NCBI RefSeq assembly: GCF_026213295.1
Contig: NC_079420.1
Location: forward strand, 13,671,561-13,735,560
Length of the DNA stretch: 64,000 nt
Source: Gadus chalcogrammus
Taxonomy: Eukaryota > Chordata > Actinopteri > Gadiformes > Gadidae
Direction of reading: 5' to 3'
In this document: piece after piece, positions 43,396 to 57,290 of the stretch
Numbering within the stretch: the stretch's first letter is position 1
Layout of the letters: every line of letters starts with the position of its first letter
The notes under the pieces: generated by a model
What the model was told of the DNA's origin: nothing
Database searches by the model: none
The model's input: the letters and a program-made list of their open reading frames with translations, nothing else
Program-made: the position numbers and the translations under genes

Positions 43396-44569
43396 CTGTA
43401 GTCTATCCCCCCTCTTCTATATGTACTCTGCCCCAACCCCTGTTTGTTTCCCATGCAAATCTCCTCTGATGCTACACCGTCGATACGATTCTCTGTCGTC
43501 ACACTATGAAGCGCTGAAACAAGCCTGCGTGTCCAGGTTTCATCATGTTCATAGACATACCGTCCAGTCCATATGGGCTGCACAAGGAGGGTCAAGTAAA
43601 CGCCCATCTGCCTGTTAGGTCATCCAATATGGAGGTGTATTCGCTTCATTGATATGGCTGACTGGCTGAACTCAGTCTCCATGCACTGAACGAGGCAGGA
43701 GTTGGACTAGCGCGGCACCTGCACTGAGCTGAGAGAATTTCTGAGAGAATGCCACTGGAGGTTGTCAGTAAAAAAATTCAAAATCTTCCGTCAAACTATT
43801 CATCAAGTTTGTCTGATTCCTAACTGGAGGAAGGCAAGCAACGAAGTCGGGGCGGAGAATCCGGAATAGGCGGAGGACTGTGTCAGCGTAGCAGCGCTGG
43901 AGAAAAGCTACATGCTACCTGGTTCTCTCTCTCTCTCTCTCTCTCACTTTATATCTCTCCTGTCTGGCACTCTACCCTCTTCCCTTTTCCCGCCCTCTCT
44001 CTCCCCCGGGCCTTGAATTTTGTGAAAAGAGGCCATTTTGTGGATCTTATTGTATAAAGGCTAGTGCTGGAGAATAAAGCAGTTGAGGCTAAGTCTCTGT
44101 GGTCCGTCTGGCACAACAACCCCTTTATTTATTTATAAGCCACGCGTGACTGTGACACACGCAGACCGAAGATGAGAGACGAGGCGAAATGGGGAAAGAT
44201 GGTGGCGGCTGTAACTTTGCTGAAATTCTCGCCAGCAGCCGCTGACGTTGTCATTAGAGGGAGCCGGCGTCTGAGAGATTCACTTTAATCTCACGAGCCG
44301 CTGCGGTAGAAAACACAGGGGAAGGACAATGCGTTAGATAAAGCCTTTTTAAAAAAACAAACGCAGTCTGCCCCCCCCCCCATCCCCCTAAGATCTATTC
44401 TCTTTATTAATTACATCGCTGCCCTTTTTTGCGTTAAGTAGATTTCCCAGGGTGAGCGAGGGAGCATTCTGCCCTCTTGTAAGCACGTAGACACACACAT
44501 ACCGGGCCGGGTTCGACGATGCTGGCGGTGACCAGGTCGGTGCATTAACCGATTTATAGTTAAGTGGTC

Positions 44570-44571
<2 letters not shown>

Positions 44572-44601
<30 letters not shown>
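44572..44601 (+). repeat. poly(C), 30 bases
   Basis: An uninterrupted C tract. The complementary strand is poly(G). Confidence 0.93.
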
Positions 44602-44603
<2 letters not shown>

Positions 44604-45466
44604 TGATAAATTTACCCAGAGGGTCCCAAATGGCAAATGTGGTCAATAGAGGGGGTCCGGCTCATTAATGGGAAGGTCCGGAGGTCCTCCCTGCAGTAGC
44701 TCAGCTCTCGCCCTGAGATCACTGGCGTTCACAAGGCTGAACGCTCTAGAAAACGATGTGATTATCAAATCACACGTCGGTGTGAGGTGAATGGTGGAAG
44801 GCGAGCAGCCAGAGTCTAAGAGCTGTTTTCACTTTAGCAGCAGCAGTAGCCCGGGATGTTTAACACTGTTAACACACTGTCGCCTGCAGCCCTGGCAATG
44901 ACACACTATGTATTATTGATCATTCTGGTGTTGTTTAATGAATTTAAAACTTAGGGTTTACAAAAAGAAAACAAACAGTGACGCACTGGGAACCAATGAA
45001 AACCGTTCAACACCTTTTTTAGAAGCAGCTGGGGAAAATGTGGTCGCGGGGAAAACAACAGACATTCATGAAGACTCAACATGAAGGAAAAAGGAGTGAA
45101 AAGCACAACGTTTGGCCTACGACCCCTGGAAGGCTTGACTCGGCAGTATTGATCATGTTGAGGCCCTTCAGATAAGGTCTGCTGCAGCTGTTAATCTCAC
45201 AGGCAAACATATATGAAAAATAAATGGTGAAAAGAACAACCAACAGGGCTTTGATGGAGGCTGATGCTTGGAGATTGTTCCAGGAAACAGGACGGTATTT
45301 TGCGCTGCCCTCATCCTGAGAACTTCCCTTTCTGTGAAGACGAGGGGCCCGGCAGCACTGGGGTGGAGCTGGCCAGGGCTGATATTACAGCAGCTGGATC
45401 ACACAGGCTTTGATCTGCCCCCTGGTTCTCAACATGTCTGTGGGAGAGTCATTACTGATGTGGTGT

Positions 45467-45712
<246 letters not shown>

Positions 45713-46099
45713 CTCTCTCTCTTCCTCTCTCCTCTCTCTCTCTCCTTCTCTCTTTCCCTTTCTTCAACTCTCTCTTTCCGTTTCTCTCTCGCTCCCTCCC
45801 TCTCTTTCTCTCTCACACAGACGTTATATTAAATCTCTCCTTTACCCACACAGTCTACCTTTTGTACTGGGTGGTAATATTGACATACTGCAAGCTGTCT
45901 TGGAGGGAGGCCCATGCATCACACATTATCTGCACACAATGCCAAACCAGGTTTTCATCATTCCCATGTAAACATATTCTCCCACTCCTACTTTATCTTC
46001 AGGCTGCGCTCCTTATTGCGCTCTCTCACCCTCTCTCTGGCTCTCTCTCTCATTCTTTCTCTCTCTCTGCTGCTCTCTCTCTGCTCTCTCTGCTCTCTC

Positions 46100-46101
<2 letters not shown>

Positions 46102-46167
<66 letters not shown>
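46102..46167. repeat. (TGTC)n tetranucleotide array
   Basis: About 16 pure units, then CTCTGT derivatives to about 46320. This is the same motif class (opposite strand) as the GACA array at 3169. Confidence 0.95.
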
Positions 46168-46168
<1 letters not shown>

Positions 46169-46195
46169 GTCTCTGTCTCTGTCTCTGTCTCTGTC

Positions 46196-46232
<37 letters not shown>

Positions 46233-46475
46233 GTCTCTGTCTCTGTCTTTCTCTCTGTCTATCTCTCTCTCTCTCTCTGTCTATCTCTCTGTCTCTCTCT
46301 CTGTCTCTCTGGTTCTCTCTCTCCCTCTCTCTCGTCCTCTCTCTGGCTCTCCCTCTGGTGTTGTGCTTTGTTTTCCGTCTCCGTCCACTTCCACCGCTGA
46401 GCCCTTGTTATTTCCTCATAAACTCTCTTTCCTCAGCGGCGGGTCCGGCGTCGGCACATCCAGTCCTTTACATAA

Positions 46476-46500
46476 CCCCCCCCCCCCCCCCCCCCCCCCC
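46476..46500 (+). repeat. poly(C), 25 bases
   Basis: An uninterrupted C tract. Confidence 0.92.
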
Positions 46501-46877
46501 AGGATGATGTCATGCTCCTCCCGACCGACGCTGTCAGACACAATGGGCCCGCGCGGCAGCTGAGTGCCCGGTTCGGGCGCCCCGCTATGACGTGTGTCTC
46601 GCTCTCTCTCGCCCAGCGTGTGGAGTCACTGATGTCACCGCGTTGCGTCGCCTGGCTCACTTGCAAGGCAGCCAGAGTCCTCCAGGACCTGTGGTTTTAC
46701 GAGGACGTTTAACGCTCTGAGCGCACGGCGATGTGAGTCAGAGTCTCGACATGGCTCCGGCGCTCCATCGCATACGTGCGAAAAAAGTAATTGGGGTGAA
46801 AAGAAAAATGTTTTTATAAGAGCTAACAATTACTGCATGCCAATTAGGGAGGTTGTTGTGTTTTATGAGCTTAAGTT

Positions 46878-46916
46878 TGTGTGTGTGTGTTTGTGAGATT
46901 GTGTGTGTGTGTGTGT

Positions 46917-46993
<77 letters not shown>
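46878..46993. repeat. (GT)n microsatellite
   Basis: The pure core is 46921-46993. Confidence 0.96.
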
Positions 46994-46998
<5 letters not shown>

Positions 46999-47218
46999 GT
47001 GTGTTTGTGTGCCTGTGTGAGTGTGTGTGCGCAGGCAGGCATGCATTCATACGCCTCCCATCTATGCGTATTTGCACAATTGGGGGGTGTGGAGGCAGCC
47101 TTGTGTGACTAATGCATCACACACCACACCATGCCTTCCCAGCACAAATACTAATAAGAACACCTCACTGCAAGGCCAGCCCCCTCCCACTTTAGACGGG
47201 ACAATTTCTTCCATGGCT

Positions 47219-47386
<168 letters not shown>

Positions 47387-48452
47387 GGTCAGTGAGAGGC
47401 GGGTATCTCCTTTCGGCTTGTGTACATGTTAGGCTATTTGCTCTGCTGTATGCACATCTGTGTGTGTGATCAACACAAACATGCAGCTGTAAAGGTTGAT
47501 TAGATATCCGAGAGGTCACGCGGTCAGCGGCTCGCGTGGAGCCAGCCACCCGTGAAGATGGCAGTGGACCTCCGGATGAAGCCGTGAACACGTGCACACG
47601 TCCATGGAGAAGCCACGTGCACGTGGAACGTGATCTGATTAAGTCGCTATGAAAATAATTGGGACAAAAAAAAAAAAAAGGAAGAAATTCAGATGTGATT
47701 GTGAATGACAGAGCTATAGAGAAGCAGACAGACTGTGTGTGTGTGTGAGGGTGTACATGGGTGGTGGAGGGGGGGGGGAGGGGGTCTGGTCATACCCGAG
47801 GCAGCTCGGCTTTATGAGTGAACATTTAGGTTAGACAGACTGCCGTGAATTTGTCTGGCAGTCTCTCTGGCCCCTTCAGACTGAGGTCAGACAGAAAACC
47901 AGCCATTCATGCTTTCTCCCCTCCGTGGCTCCAGGGCTGATGTCATCCCTCATGACCGGGGCTGGGACACTGCTGTCGACCCTGCACTGAAAGAGAGAGC
48001 CAAGGACATCTCCGCAACTTTCCATTAGTTTCCTATCTCCGCGCGGGTCGGCCTTGTTGTTTTGCCAGTATCGCGCTCCGCTGCACCGACCCATATTAAC
48101 GAAGCCGCTCCCAGGGTTTACCCCTACGGTAGCCATTTTGTATTTATTTTTAATCAGTATGTCCTAAACGCGTACAGCCCAAGCGTCTCATTTATTGGTT
48201 CTCTGGTTCCTGCTGGCTGTGTGTGGTGTGTAGGGAGGTTTTAGGTTAGATGGGTTATTGGAAGTGGACTGGGGCTATGACTGATGGCGTCCACTACAGG
48301 CTCGGCGTTGCGTCCGCGTCATGCTAATGCGGTGGAGGGGAGGCCGTAGGGGAGGGCCCTGGGGTCAATATGATAATGGCGATGGGTGGAGATGTTGATG
48401 CTCTGCTTGCAGAGCGGAGAATACACTGCTGGGAACACCCCTCAACCCTCTG

Positions 48453-48455
<3 letters not shown>

Positions 48456-48491
<36 letters not shown>

Positions 48492-48611
48492 TCTTTAAAT
48501 CTCTCGACCACAACCCCTCCATGCCCTCTCATGGTTTTGTCATTCCTGCTTCCCTTCCCGTTGTCTCTCCCTCCCTCCCTCCCTCCCTCCCTCCCTCCCC
48601 CCCCCCCCCCC
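48456..48611. repeat. (CT)n, (TCCC)n and poly(C)
   Basis: CT units at 48456-48486, TCCC units at 48566-48598, then about 14 C. Confidence 0.9.
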
Positions 48612-48984
48612 ACACCTTTCTCCATATCTCCCTCCCACTAACCGCCACCCCCACCAAAACGTGCTTCTTCCTCAGAATATGAGCTCCATTTGTTTTTCCT
48701 GCGGAGGGACGTGGGAGTGGGCCTTGTGGAGTGCAAAGTGCTGATGTGTTGGTTTCTGGGTAATTATAACATCCCTCGGTCTCCAAGAAAACTCTAAACT
48801 AATGTTTAATTTGCCTCCCAACACAAAGGAAAGGGTCTGCTTTCTTATTGCCATGGCAATTAGCCAGAGAGCCCAGGCACAGGCATTTCCTGTGATTGTT
48901 GTCATTTGCATAACAGAACAAATAAGGTAGAGAATGGGGAACCCATGGCCCTCTCTGTCTCTCTCCCTAACTACCGAACATCCA

Positions 48985-49156
48985 ACCCCTTCCCCGCTCC
49001 TACCTCTTCTCCTATTCCTTCCCCTGCTCCTTCTCCTGCTCATTCTACTCCTCTTCCTTCTCCTACTCCTTCCCCTTCTCCTTCCTCTTCTTATTCTCTA
49101 ACTCCTTCCACTCCCCCTCTCCTACTCCTTCCGTTACTCCTTCTCCTACTCTCCTA
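48985..49156. repeat. (CTCCTN)n hexamer-like pyrimidine array
   Basis: Imperfect CCTTCTCCTACT-type units over 170 bases. Confidence 0.8.
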
Positions 49157-49804
49157 ATCAGTTGAGCAGGACCTCCATGGCCGTTACCTCTGTACCAACC
49201 TAGACATATGCTGGCTCACAATACATTCATACCTTTACCTTGTTATTAGCTACACTACTGTTATAAGTTGAATAGCTAAATGCTGGCGAGAATAGCAATA
49301 TAACCAATGGCTGAATCCACATGCCATTTTACCATGACTATCCATGCAACATATTCATATTATTGCAATTCTACTCATCTCATGTTTGATGTTGACTTTA
49401 TTACTATTTCAACTTGTACTGAGCAGTACAAGGCAGCTCTCAGCGTTGGGAACAGATGAGCATGTGCAAATCAGTACTTTATAATATATGATGTTTTGTG
49501 TTTAATAAGAACAGTATAGTGTGTTAATCTTCGAACCCGACCATGGAACATCTTGTATGAAACATGACCTTGTTGTCATGCATTTGAAACCTACTTTCTA
49601 TCTTTGCTTTGCTTTCCTCACTTTATAATGGCAATCTAAATTCACATGCCTTATCAACACCTGCCCAACAGTTTCAGTCTCGGCCTCACTTAAAGCCACA
49701 GTACGATACAGCCATATCTGGATGATATGATATCGGTGGTTACCTTTGCTCTGTTCAAGTCTCACCTTCATCAAGTTGTTTGTTATTGTTCCATGTGTGT
49801 TTTG

Positions 49805-50260
49805 AGAGAGAGACTTGGAGAGACTTAGAGAGACATAGAGAGAGACATATAGAGAGACATATAGAGAGACACATAGAGAGAGACATTGAGATACATAGAG
49901 AGAGACATGGAGAGAGACATAGAGTGATAACTAGAGAGAGACATAGAGTGATAACTAGAGAGAGACTTAGAGTGAGAGAGAGAGACATAGAGCGACTTGG
50001 AGAGATTCCTAGAGAGAGACATGAGAGGTGTATATAGATATAGACGTAGAGAGAGATATAGAGACATATAAATATAAAGAGACATATATAGGGATTTACA
50101 GAGAGATATAAAGAAACATAGAGATCGGAGTCTTTCGGAAGATAAAGAGACGTATATAAATATATAGAGGGGTATAGGGATAGATATAGAGACGAATACA
50201 TCTATATAAAGGGATAATAGAGAAAATTATAGCGGGATATAGAGAGATACGAAGAAACCT
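49805..50260. repeat. (AGAGAGACATAT)n minisatellite, degenerate
   Basis: 12-bp AGAGAGACATAT units, including a 24-bp sub-unit with TAGAGTGATAACTAGAGAG repeated in tandem at about 49919-49966, then TATAGAGA derivatives. Confidence 0.88.
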
Positions 50261-50617
50261 TTACCGCTATTTAAAGATATAGGGACACATAAATAGATCC
50301 ATTATTACAGCAGTTGATGGTCACCAAGGTGTATGGCTAGTTAACCGGCCAAGTGGCTAGCAGAGCAGTGATACCACTGTCCAACCCGACCCGTGAGGGC
50401 CAGAGTCAATACCCCAGGACCCGGGGGCTGGGCCCTGGGACTAGGGAAGACAGACAGAGGTTCCTAATCTATATCCCGAACCCAGAGGGCAGAGGAATTC
50501 AGTAATGAGCTGCTGTATGCTAACAGAACACTCCCTTTGTGGAACTAATTGAAAGAGTCGTGTGCAGCACTGGGACGCTCTGAGTGGGCTGCATCGTGTT
50601 AGGGGAGGAAGCCTTGC

Positions 50618-50753
<136 letters not shown>

Positions 50754-51186
50754 TGTGTGTGGATACAGCTGTATCGGTGTGTTTGTAAATCAACATAGAC
50801 TATGTACGTCTATATATATATAGATATACATCACACCTGTTCATTTTTATTGTTTTCTGTCACCACTTCGGAAGTTGCAACCCGTCCCTCCTCCCCCTCA
50901 CAAGCACACAACAACATGTGCTTTTCTATCCCTCCTAAACTCCCTCCCCTTAATGTGTGTGTGTGTGTGTTGTTCAGGTCTTGTGGGTACTGCGGGGAAA
51001 CAGCCATACACCAGCAAGGGGCTTTCTGGAGCATAAACATGAGAACCGTTCCCAGATAATGTACAGACAGAATGCTCTGCGGCTACAACTGACATGATGT
51101 GTTAGAAGCCTGGTCCTAATTACCCACAAACGCAAATGCACACACACAGAAAAACTCTCAACAAAACACCTCTATGTTTATGCCTA

Positions 51187-51560
51187 TGATAGTGAACACA
51201 GCTCGGGCTGTATACTTTTGTATGTTGATGTGTTTTATAGTGAACGCCACTATTTAAAGCAGGTGATAGTGAACAGAGCTCAGGCTGTAAATGAAAGCTG
51301 GTGATATTGAACACAGCTCAGGCTGTATACTAAAGCCGGTGATAGTGAACACACCTCAGGCTGTATACTAAAGCCGGTGATAGTGAACACACCTCAGGCT
51401 GTATACTAAAGCCGGTGATAGTGAAGGCAGCTCAGGCTGTTTGTAGTAGTGTGTGATAGTGAAGGCTGTGTGTTATAGTGTGTTATAGTGAACACAACTC
51501 AGGCTGTACACTAAAGCCGGTGATGGCGAACGTAGCCCAGGCACTATGTTATAGTTTGTG
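51187..51560. repeat. 38-bp minisatellite
   Basis: The unit begins GGTGATAGTGAACACACCTC and continues AGGCTGTATACTAAAGCC. Two identical copies lie at 51338-51375 and 51376-51413, with about six to seven diverged or partial copies around them. Confidence 0.92.
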
Positions 51561-52002
51561 TGAGAAGGTGAACAGATTATAAGCTGCAGTTGCAGATTCT
51601 CTCTCCACAGTGGCTTTGTCGCCAAATGCAGCTTTGCGTTTTCCTTCGGGGTTAGAATGGAGAGCCCCTGTCTGAGGAAGTGCGTTTATATCTGTGTGGT
51701 CGTGCACAACTGTGTGTGTGAGTGTGTGTGTGAGTGCGCTTGTGCATGTGCTTGCGCGCGTGCATGTGCAAAAAGGATGGTTCTGGGGGTGTGTGGATAT
51801 TTAATCACACCTTACTAACTCAACCAACATCTCGGATGGCTCACTCTATCACCCTCAGAGTAATAGGGAACTGTTGGCGGGCCAGGCCGCCACCCACCAT
51901 CTGGGTGGCTGGAGCCATCAGAGACATGGAGGCAAGGTGGAAGGAGAGAGACAGACACGTTGCGCTCCCGCTTCGCCTCGACCATTGCCGCTGCTTTTGG
52001 GA

Positions 52003-52026
52003 TGATAATAATAATAATAATAATAA
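52003..52026. repeat. (ATA)n trinucleotide
   Basis: Eight AAT/ATA units. Confidence 0.9.
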
Positions 52027-52326
52027 TCAGTGGGTCAGTTGGTGTGTCTTTGGCCACACGTCTTTTTTGCAATACACTCACGCTGAAACGTCCCGGGTAT
52101 TTACCAGTAGAACCACAGAGTAGAAGAGGAAACACCCCCGAGACGGGAACCTACCTGGAGAACCTGTGCTAGAACAGACCTGAGGTGTGCGTCTGGAAGC
52201 AGTGCACCCTGGGAGAGGATGTGTAAATGTATAAAGGAGAGGCTTGGGAGGCTTCATGTAAATTGTGTGTGTATGCGTGTGCCTCTTTGCTTGCCTGTAT
52301 CTGACAGTTGTCGCCGTGTTTGTGTG

Positions 52327-52327
52327 T

Positions 52328-52364
<37 letters not shown>

Positions 52365-52390
52365 GTGTGTGTGTGTGTGTGTGCGTGTGC

Positions 52391-52432
<42 letters not shown>
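52327..52432. repeat. (GT)n microsatellite
   Basis: GT with a few GC interruptions. Confidence 0.95.
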
Positions 52433-52435
<3 letters not shown>

Positions 52436-52864
52436 ATCGCCGTCTTCCTATCTCTTTATTGGCTGCAGCTGTGGCATAGCTGCTCTATCCCAGGGCAGGG
52501 ACGCAGACCCACCACCGCAACAATGGGACTCATTTCCTGTCGTCCAGTGAAAGGGTTCATGGCATACCTCCTTTGACCCCATCCACGCCCACCCACCCAC
52601 CCATCGCTCAATCACCCGCTCCGGGGGGGGGGCAGGGTGGGCATCATTACATCTAGATATCTCCCCGGAGGATCGGTGGGTGCTGCTCGCCTCTCAGCTG
52701 ACAATGCCTGAGTGTGTTGTGGGGCGAGGGGGTGGTCGGCTGAGATGGGGGTGATGACAGCTCACTGTAGTTGCAGAGTTCTCCTTTCTTCTTCTCAGCA
52801 GAGGTCGGCTGAAGTACACAGAGCCCCCTGCCTCCCCTATCTGCCTCCCTTCATTCCCTGCTTT

Positions 52865-52940
52865 TTTTCTTTCCTTCCTTCCTTCCTTCCCTCCCTCCTT
52901 CCTTCCTCCCTTCCGTCCTTCCTTCCTTCTGTCTTCCTTT
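52865..52940. repeat. (TTCC)n array
   Basis: TTCC/CTCC tetranucleotides, about 15 units with substitutions. Confidence 0.9.
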
Positions 52941-53429
52941 ATTTTTGCCCTTAATTGAAATAGTCCTCTTGCAGCCAATTACATTGGGATGTGTGTTGTG
53001 AGGCAGGGGTTGGTGCTTGGGAGGGAGGGAGGGGTGTAGGGGGGAGGAAGTGATCTGATAGGCTGTAACAGGGGTTAGTCTCGGAGGTCGGCTCGGTGAT
53101 TGGTTCACTGGGTCCTGTGAGTGAGGCTCATGACCGAGAGGAGCAGAGCGTCGGTGGGAGAGAGACACAGACAGACAGGCAGACAGGCAGACAGACAGAG
53201 GGAAGAGGGAGGAGGGAGGAGGGAGGGAGAATATACACAGCCCTCAGTAGAATGTGAATGTTTCTCACCGAAAGGACATTTAAAGTGTTATATTTATACG
53301 TGCTTTAAATATCCCATTGACTCTTGAGACACCTTTTCCCATTTCAGGTCTGTGCTGCAAATTTACCTCAAATGACCGTTTAAAATGTTAGTGAAAAGAG
53401 CGTAGTGCCTCGGTTGTGGCACTATGTCG

Positions 53430-53516
53430 TGCGTGTGCGCGCAAGTGTGTATGTGCGTGTGTGTGTGTATATATGCGTGTGTGTGTGTGTGTGTGGTGTG
53501 TGTGTGTGTGTGCGCA
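53430..53516. repeat. degenerate (GT)n
   Basis: GT with GC and TATATA interruptions. A (CAGA)n patch lies upstream at 53165-53200. Confidence 0.85.
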
Positions 53517-55445
53517 TGCTCAGACAGGATGTTCTCCCCCTCTGGGCAAGGTAAGTTCAGACAGGGAAACACCTGGTTGAGGATCTTAACCGTCAGATAA
53601 AAAGCTTTCATACTCGGTGTTCATGCGTCTATCTGTGTGGAATGTATCTCTCTGATCACCCACCGACCGTGATGAAAGCACATCTCAGTCTGGGCTGAGC
53701 CTCATTTATCCATGACACACACAACCACACTGTCTCGGTCCACCATCCTATTCCCCCCCGAGCCAGCAGCTGTCTCAGGTGACTCCCGTCAGTTATTTTT
53801 ATACTTTGTCATTTGGCATGTAAACATGACCTTTTCCTCCTGATCCGAATCCCTGTTTATAGGTGCTAGACGTCATGGGGGAGATAGAGAGAGAAAGAGA
53901 CAGAGACAGAGCCAGTGAGTGACGTTGTGTTCAATAACAAGCCGAGCAGCATTGGAGTGAGCTCATGAAGTCTGTTGTGCTGCTGGGGGTTTAGGTACAG
54001 AAAGCTTCATCTGCATTTAAAGTACCCGTGAAATAAGAGGTTGTTTTGTTCATTTTGTTGAACACGTTCATGGATTGAAGGTAAAACTCACAGTTGGGTA
54101 CAAAAAACCAACCAAGTGTGGACTTTACAAAACCACAAAAAATACACATTGGAATGTGTTTGACTTGCTCCTCATTCACCATTTATTCTACGGGGACAAA
54201 GAAGAACGTCAGCCTGTCAGATTTGTCACAGGATCATTCTTGGCATTACAATAGAATCGGCGGATGCGTCACCGATGGATCACAATAGATCTTATCACAT
54301 TGATTAGTGCCGTGCAGTAATAAGGTGAAAAGCGACGGATTGCACGTGACTCTCTGTGCTACATGCCTTCCTTTTCATTGTGCTGGTATGCAGAGTGTGC
54401 ACCGGATGGGTGATCTTTTCATATTTGCATGATAGGGGAAAGAATGAGGGAGAAGAAAAGCATTGTGGGATATTGTCGTCGAGTGGTGATTAACTAGGAC
54501 TGTGCTTACAAATTACTGCGGGACACTGCTGCTTTGCCAGATTAATTACCTGTCACAGTGACTGATGGTTCTTTCTGCAAACCCCTCACCGCATACTCGT
54601 AAAAAAAACTATTTTTTTCTTTCAACGTGGAATGTTCTGGATGTTTTTCCATGAAGTGTCAGAAACATCACAAAGTAGAAGGGGTAAACGGCTTCACGCG
54701 TCACTCTGTTTAATAAACCGCCTGCTACTCTCCCGCTCGATGAAGGCAGGTAACTAGGTACGGCTAGAGCACCTGCGATGGATCAGTCGCTGTCGTGCGC
54801 ACAGAAATACACACAGACCATTAACTCATAATGGAGCATTCTTCTGTCGGGTTTTTTTGGACAGTTACTCGGGAACAGGCTTTTTCCAAAGACGTCCGGG
54901 CACAGCCCCACTTTGTCCAGAATCCTTCTATCCTTCCTGAATATTGTGTGTGTCTCGTCTGTACGTGATGACAACATTAATTATCGTCAGGGAGGAATGC
55001 AGCTCGACCATTAGGGCAGATCTCGGCTGATCGCCCATCGCCCTGGCACCCGGCCCACCGGTCGCAGACGTCTGTAAGAGGGTGTGTGCGCGCGTGTCTC
55101 TCGGTATGTGTGTCGGTGCAAGTTCGTGATGTGTTTTTTTATCTTTGTTAGAGCAGACCATTGTTGCAGGCCATTGTTCTAAAAATAACAAAAACGTCTG
55201 TACAAACCTAGTTTGTACAGAGACTTTTCCTTGTACTTTTCATTTACGTGCTTGTGTGAGTTTGAGTGTGTGTGTGTGTGTGTGTGTCTGTGTTTGTTTG
55301 TGTTTGATAACCGTGGGGTCAACAGGATGGGGGGTTAGTCATGGCGATGGGTTAAAATCGGACCACATCTGGGTGACAATCTGGATCCGTCTCGGCCATC
55401 TTCTTCTCCATCCCTGCTCTCTAATTAACCCGCAGGCTCAAGGGA

Positions 55446-55446
<1 letters not shown>

Positions 55447-55513
<67 letters not shown>
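55447..55513. repeat. (CA)n microsatellite
   Basis: 33 pure units, with further CA patches to about 55580. Confidence 0.95.
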
Positions 55514-55521
<8 letters not shown>

Positions 55522-56290
55522 GCACACACACGCATACAAGCATGCAAGAAAGCAAACATGCACACACACACACACACACTCACAGAAGCCCAACACAAAG
55601 AGGCAACATCGGTGTCCGCAGAGTACACAGAGAAACACTGAATGAGGCAGGCAGACAGACATGTGGACAGACAGAAAGAGAGGCATGCAGACAGGCAGGC
55701 AGAAAGGCAAGTATACGGCCTAACCCTCACTAGCCTCAAGGGATTTATAGCAAAACTTTATCCTGGTGTTGCATTTGCGAGCATGGATGTGGGATGTGGC
55801 GGGGGTTGAACCTGAAGATCTCAGCGGTGCCGTGTCTTGCCATGTGATGGATTAGCCTTGGGCACAACGAAATTCATGGCACGCACTTTGATTAGCAAGA
55901 AAACAGAATTAATAGCCATGCAGTAGGAAAGGTGCGGAATAGTGTTGGGGAATGAAGGGGACCTGAATCCCAGAGTGCAGCTGGATGGAGCTGGGTGGGT
56001 TGAGATTGTGGAGTGGGGGTATGCGGGAGAAGTCTGTGCGTGTGCGCACATGGGGGGGGTGTGTACACACAGACGCTGTTTGAAGGCTTTTCGAGACATG
56101 TTGCCGCGACAGGGCATGCGTTGCCAGGGAGCGACGCCCACCGTTACTTGCGGCTCCAAATGGCTTTTTGGCGTCTGCTGGTTCTATCACATATCCAATA
56201 TGTATGTCTCCATTAGACAAGGGCTGCATTGTAGTAGTGTGTCACCTTCTCACCGCACCGTCTCCCTCATTCCCTGCAGTAGCACCACAA

Positions 56291-56313
56291 CCCCCCCCCC
56301 CCCCCCCCCCCCC
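56291..56313 (+). repeat. poly(C), 23 bases
   Basis: An uninterrupted C tract. Confidence 0.92.
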
Positions 56314-56505
56314 TTCTGCCTGGTTCCCCGGGGGGGTTGAAATGTACTCTAAGCCCAGAACGGGAGCTGATGTGTTTGGAGCGTATCTCGCAGTACCGTT
56401 CCCCTGGTCTCTCTCTGAACCATTTGTGTAGTTCTCTTAAGTCGTGGTGCTGGTGGTGGTGGTGTGGTGGTGGTGGTGGCGGTAATGTTTAACCGACAGA
56501 CTGTA

Positions 56506-56544
56506 TTGGGGGCTGGGTGTGAGGCCCACACACCCAGCCCCCAA
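56506..56544. repeat. perfect 16-bp inverted repeat
   Basis: Arms TTGGGGGCTGGGTGTG (56506-56521) and the exact complement (56529-56544) enclose a 7-base loop. This forms a very stable GC-rich hairpin in DNA or in hipk2 pre-mRNA. Confidence 0.9.
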
Positions 56545-56797
56545 AGAGATCTGCTGATGAACAGGTCAGTACCATAACCCAGCACATGATCAGAAGCAGA
56601 TCTAGTAAGTGCAGGGACGTAAGTACGACCTACTGTGTGGGAGGACATTTGGCCAGGCGGGCAGAAGCGATTGTTCACCCGGTCTGTTTGACTTGGGCCT
56701 GGCTTCACTTGTGATGTGTGTCCACCTAAGATGGAACTTATTGAACTCATCTCTTACGCTCTCATTTGCACAACCGCCGTGTCTGTCTATCTGTCTC

Positions 56798-56928
<131 letters not shown>

Positions 56929-57154
56929 GTGTCTCTCTGTCTGTCGGTCTGTCTTACAGGATGTATGTCTGCCTGACTGTGTGTCTCTATGTCTGTCTAT
57001 CCGTCACTTCTTTTCTGTGTCTCTCTGTCCGTCGGTCCGACTTACAGGATGTATGTGTGCCTGGCTGTCTGCCTGCCTGTTTGCCTGCCTGTCTATCTCG
57101 TCTGTCTCCCCGTCTGTACATCCGTCCATCCATCTCGGCGGTCTCCCTGGCTGT

Positions 57155-57290
57155 GTGTGCGTTCGTGTGTGTGTGTGCGTGTGCGTGCGTGCGCGTGCGC
57201 GTGCGTGCGTGCGCGTGCGTGTATGTGCGCGTGCGTGTGTGTGTGCGTGTGTGTGTGCGTTTGCGTGTGCGTGCGTGTGCGTGCGCGCGC

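Noticed and set aside
51187..51560. Regularly spaced repeats suggestive of a CRISPR array
   Set aside because: The copies are directly contiguous without unique spacers, in a vertebrate intron. It is a minisatellite.
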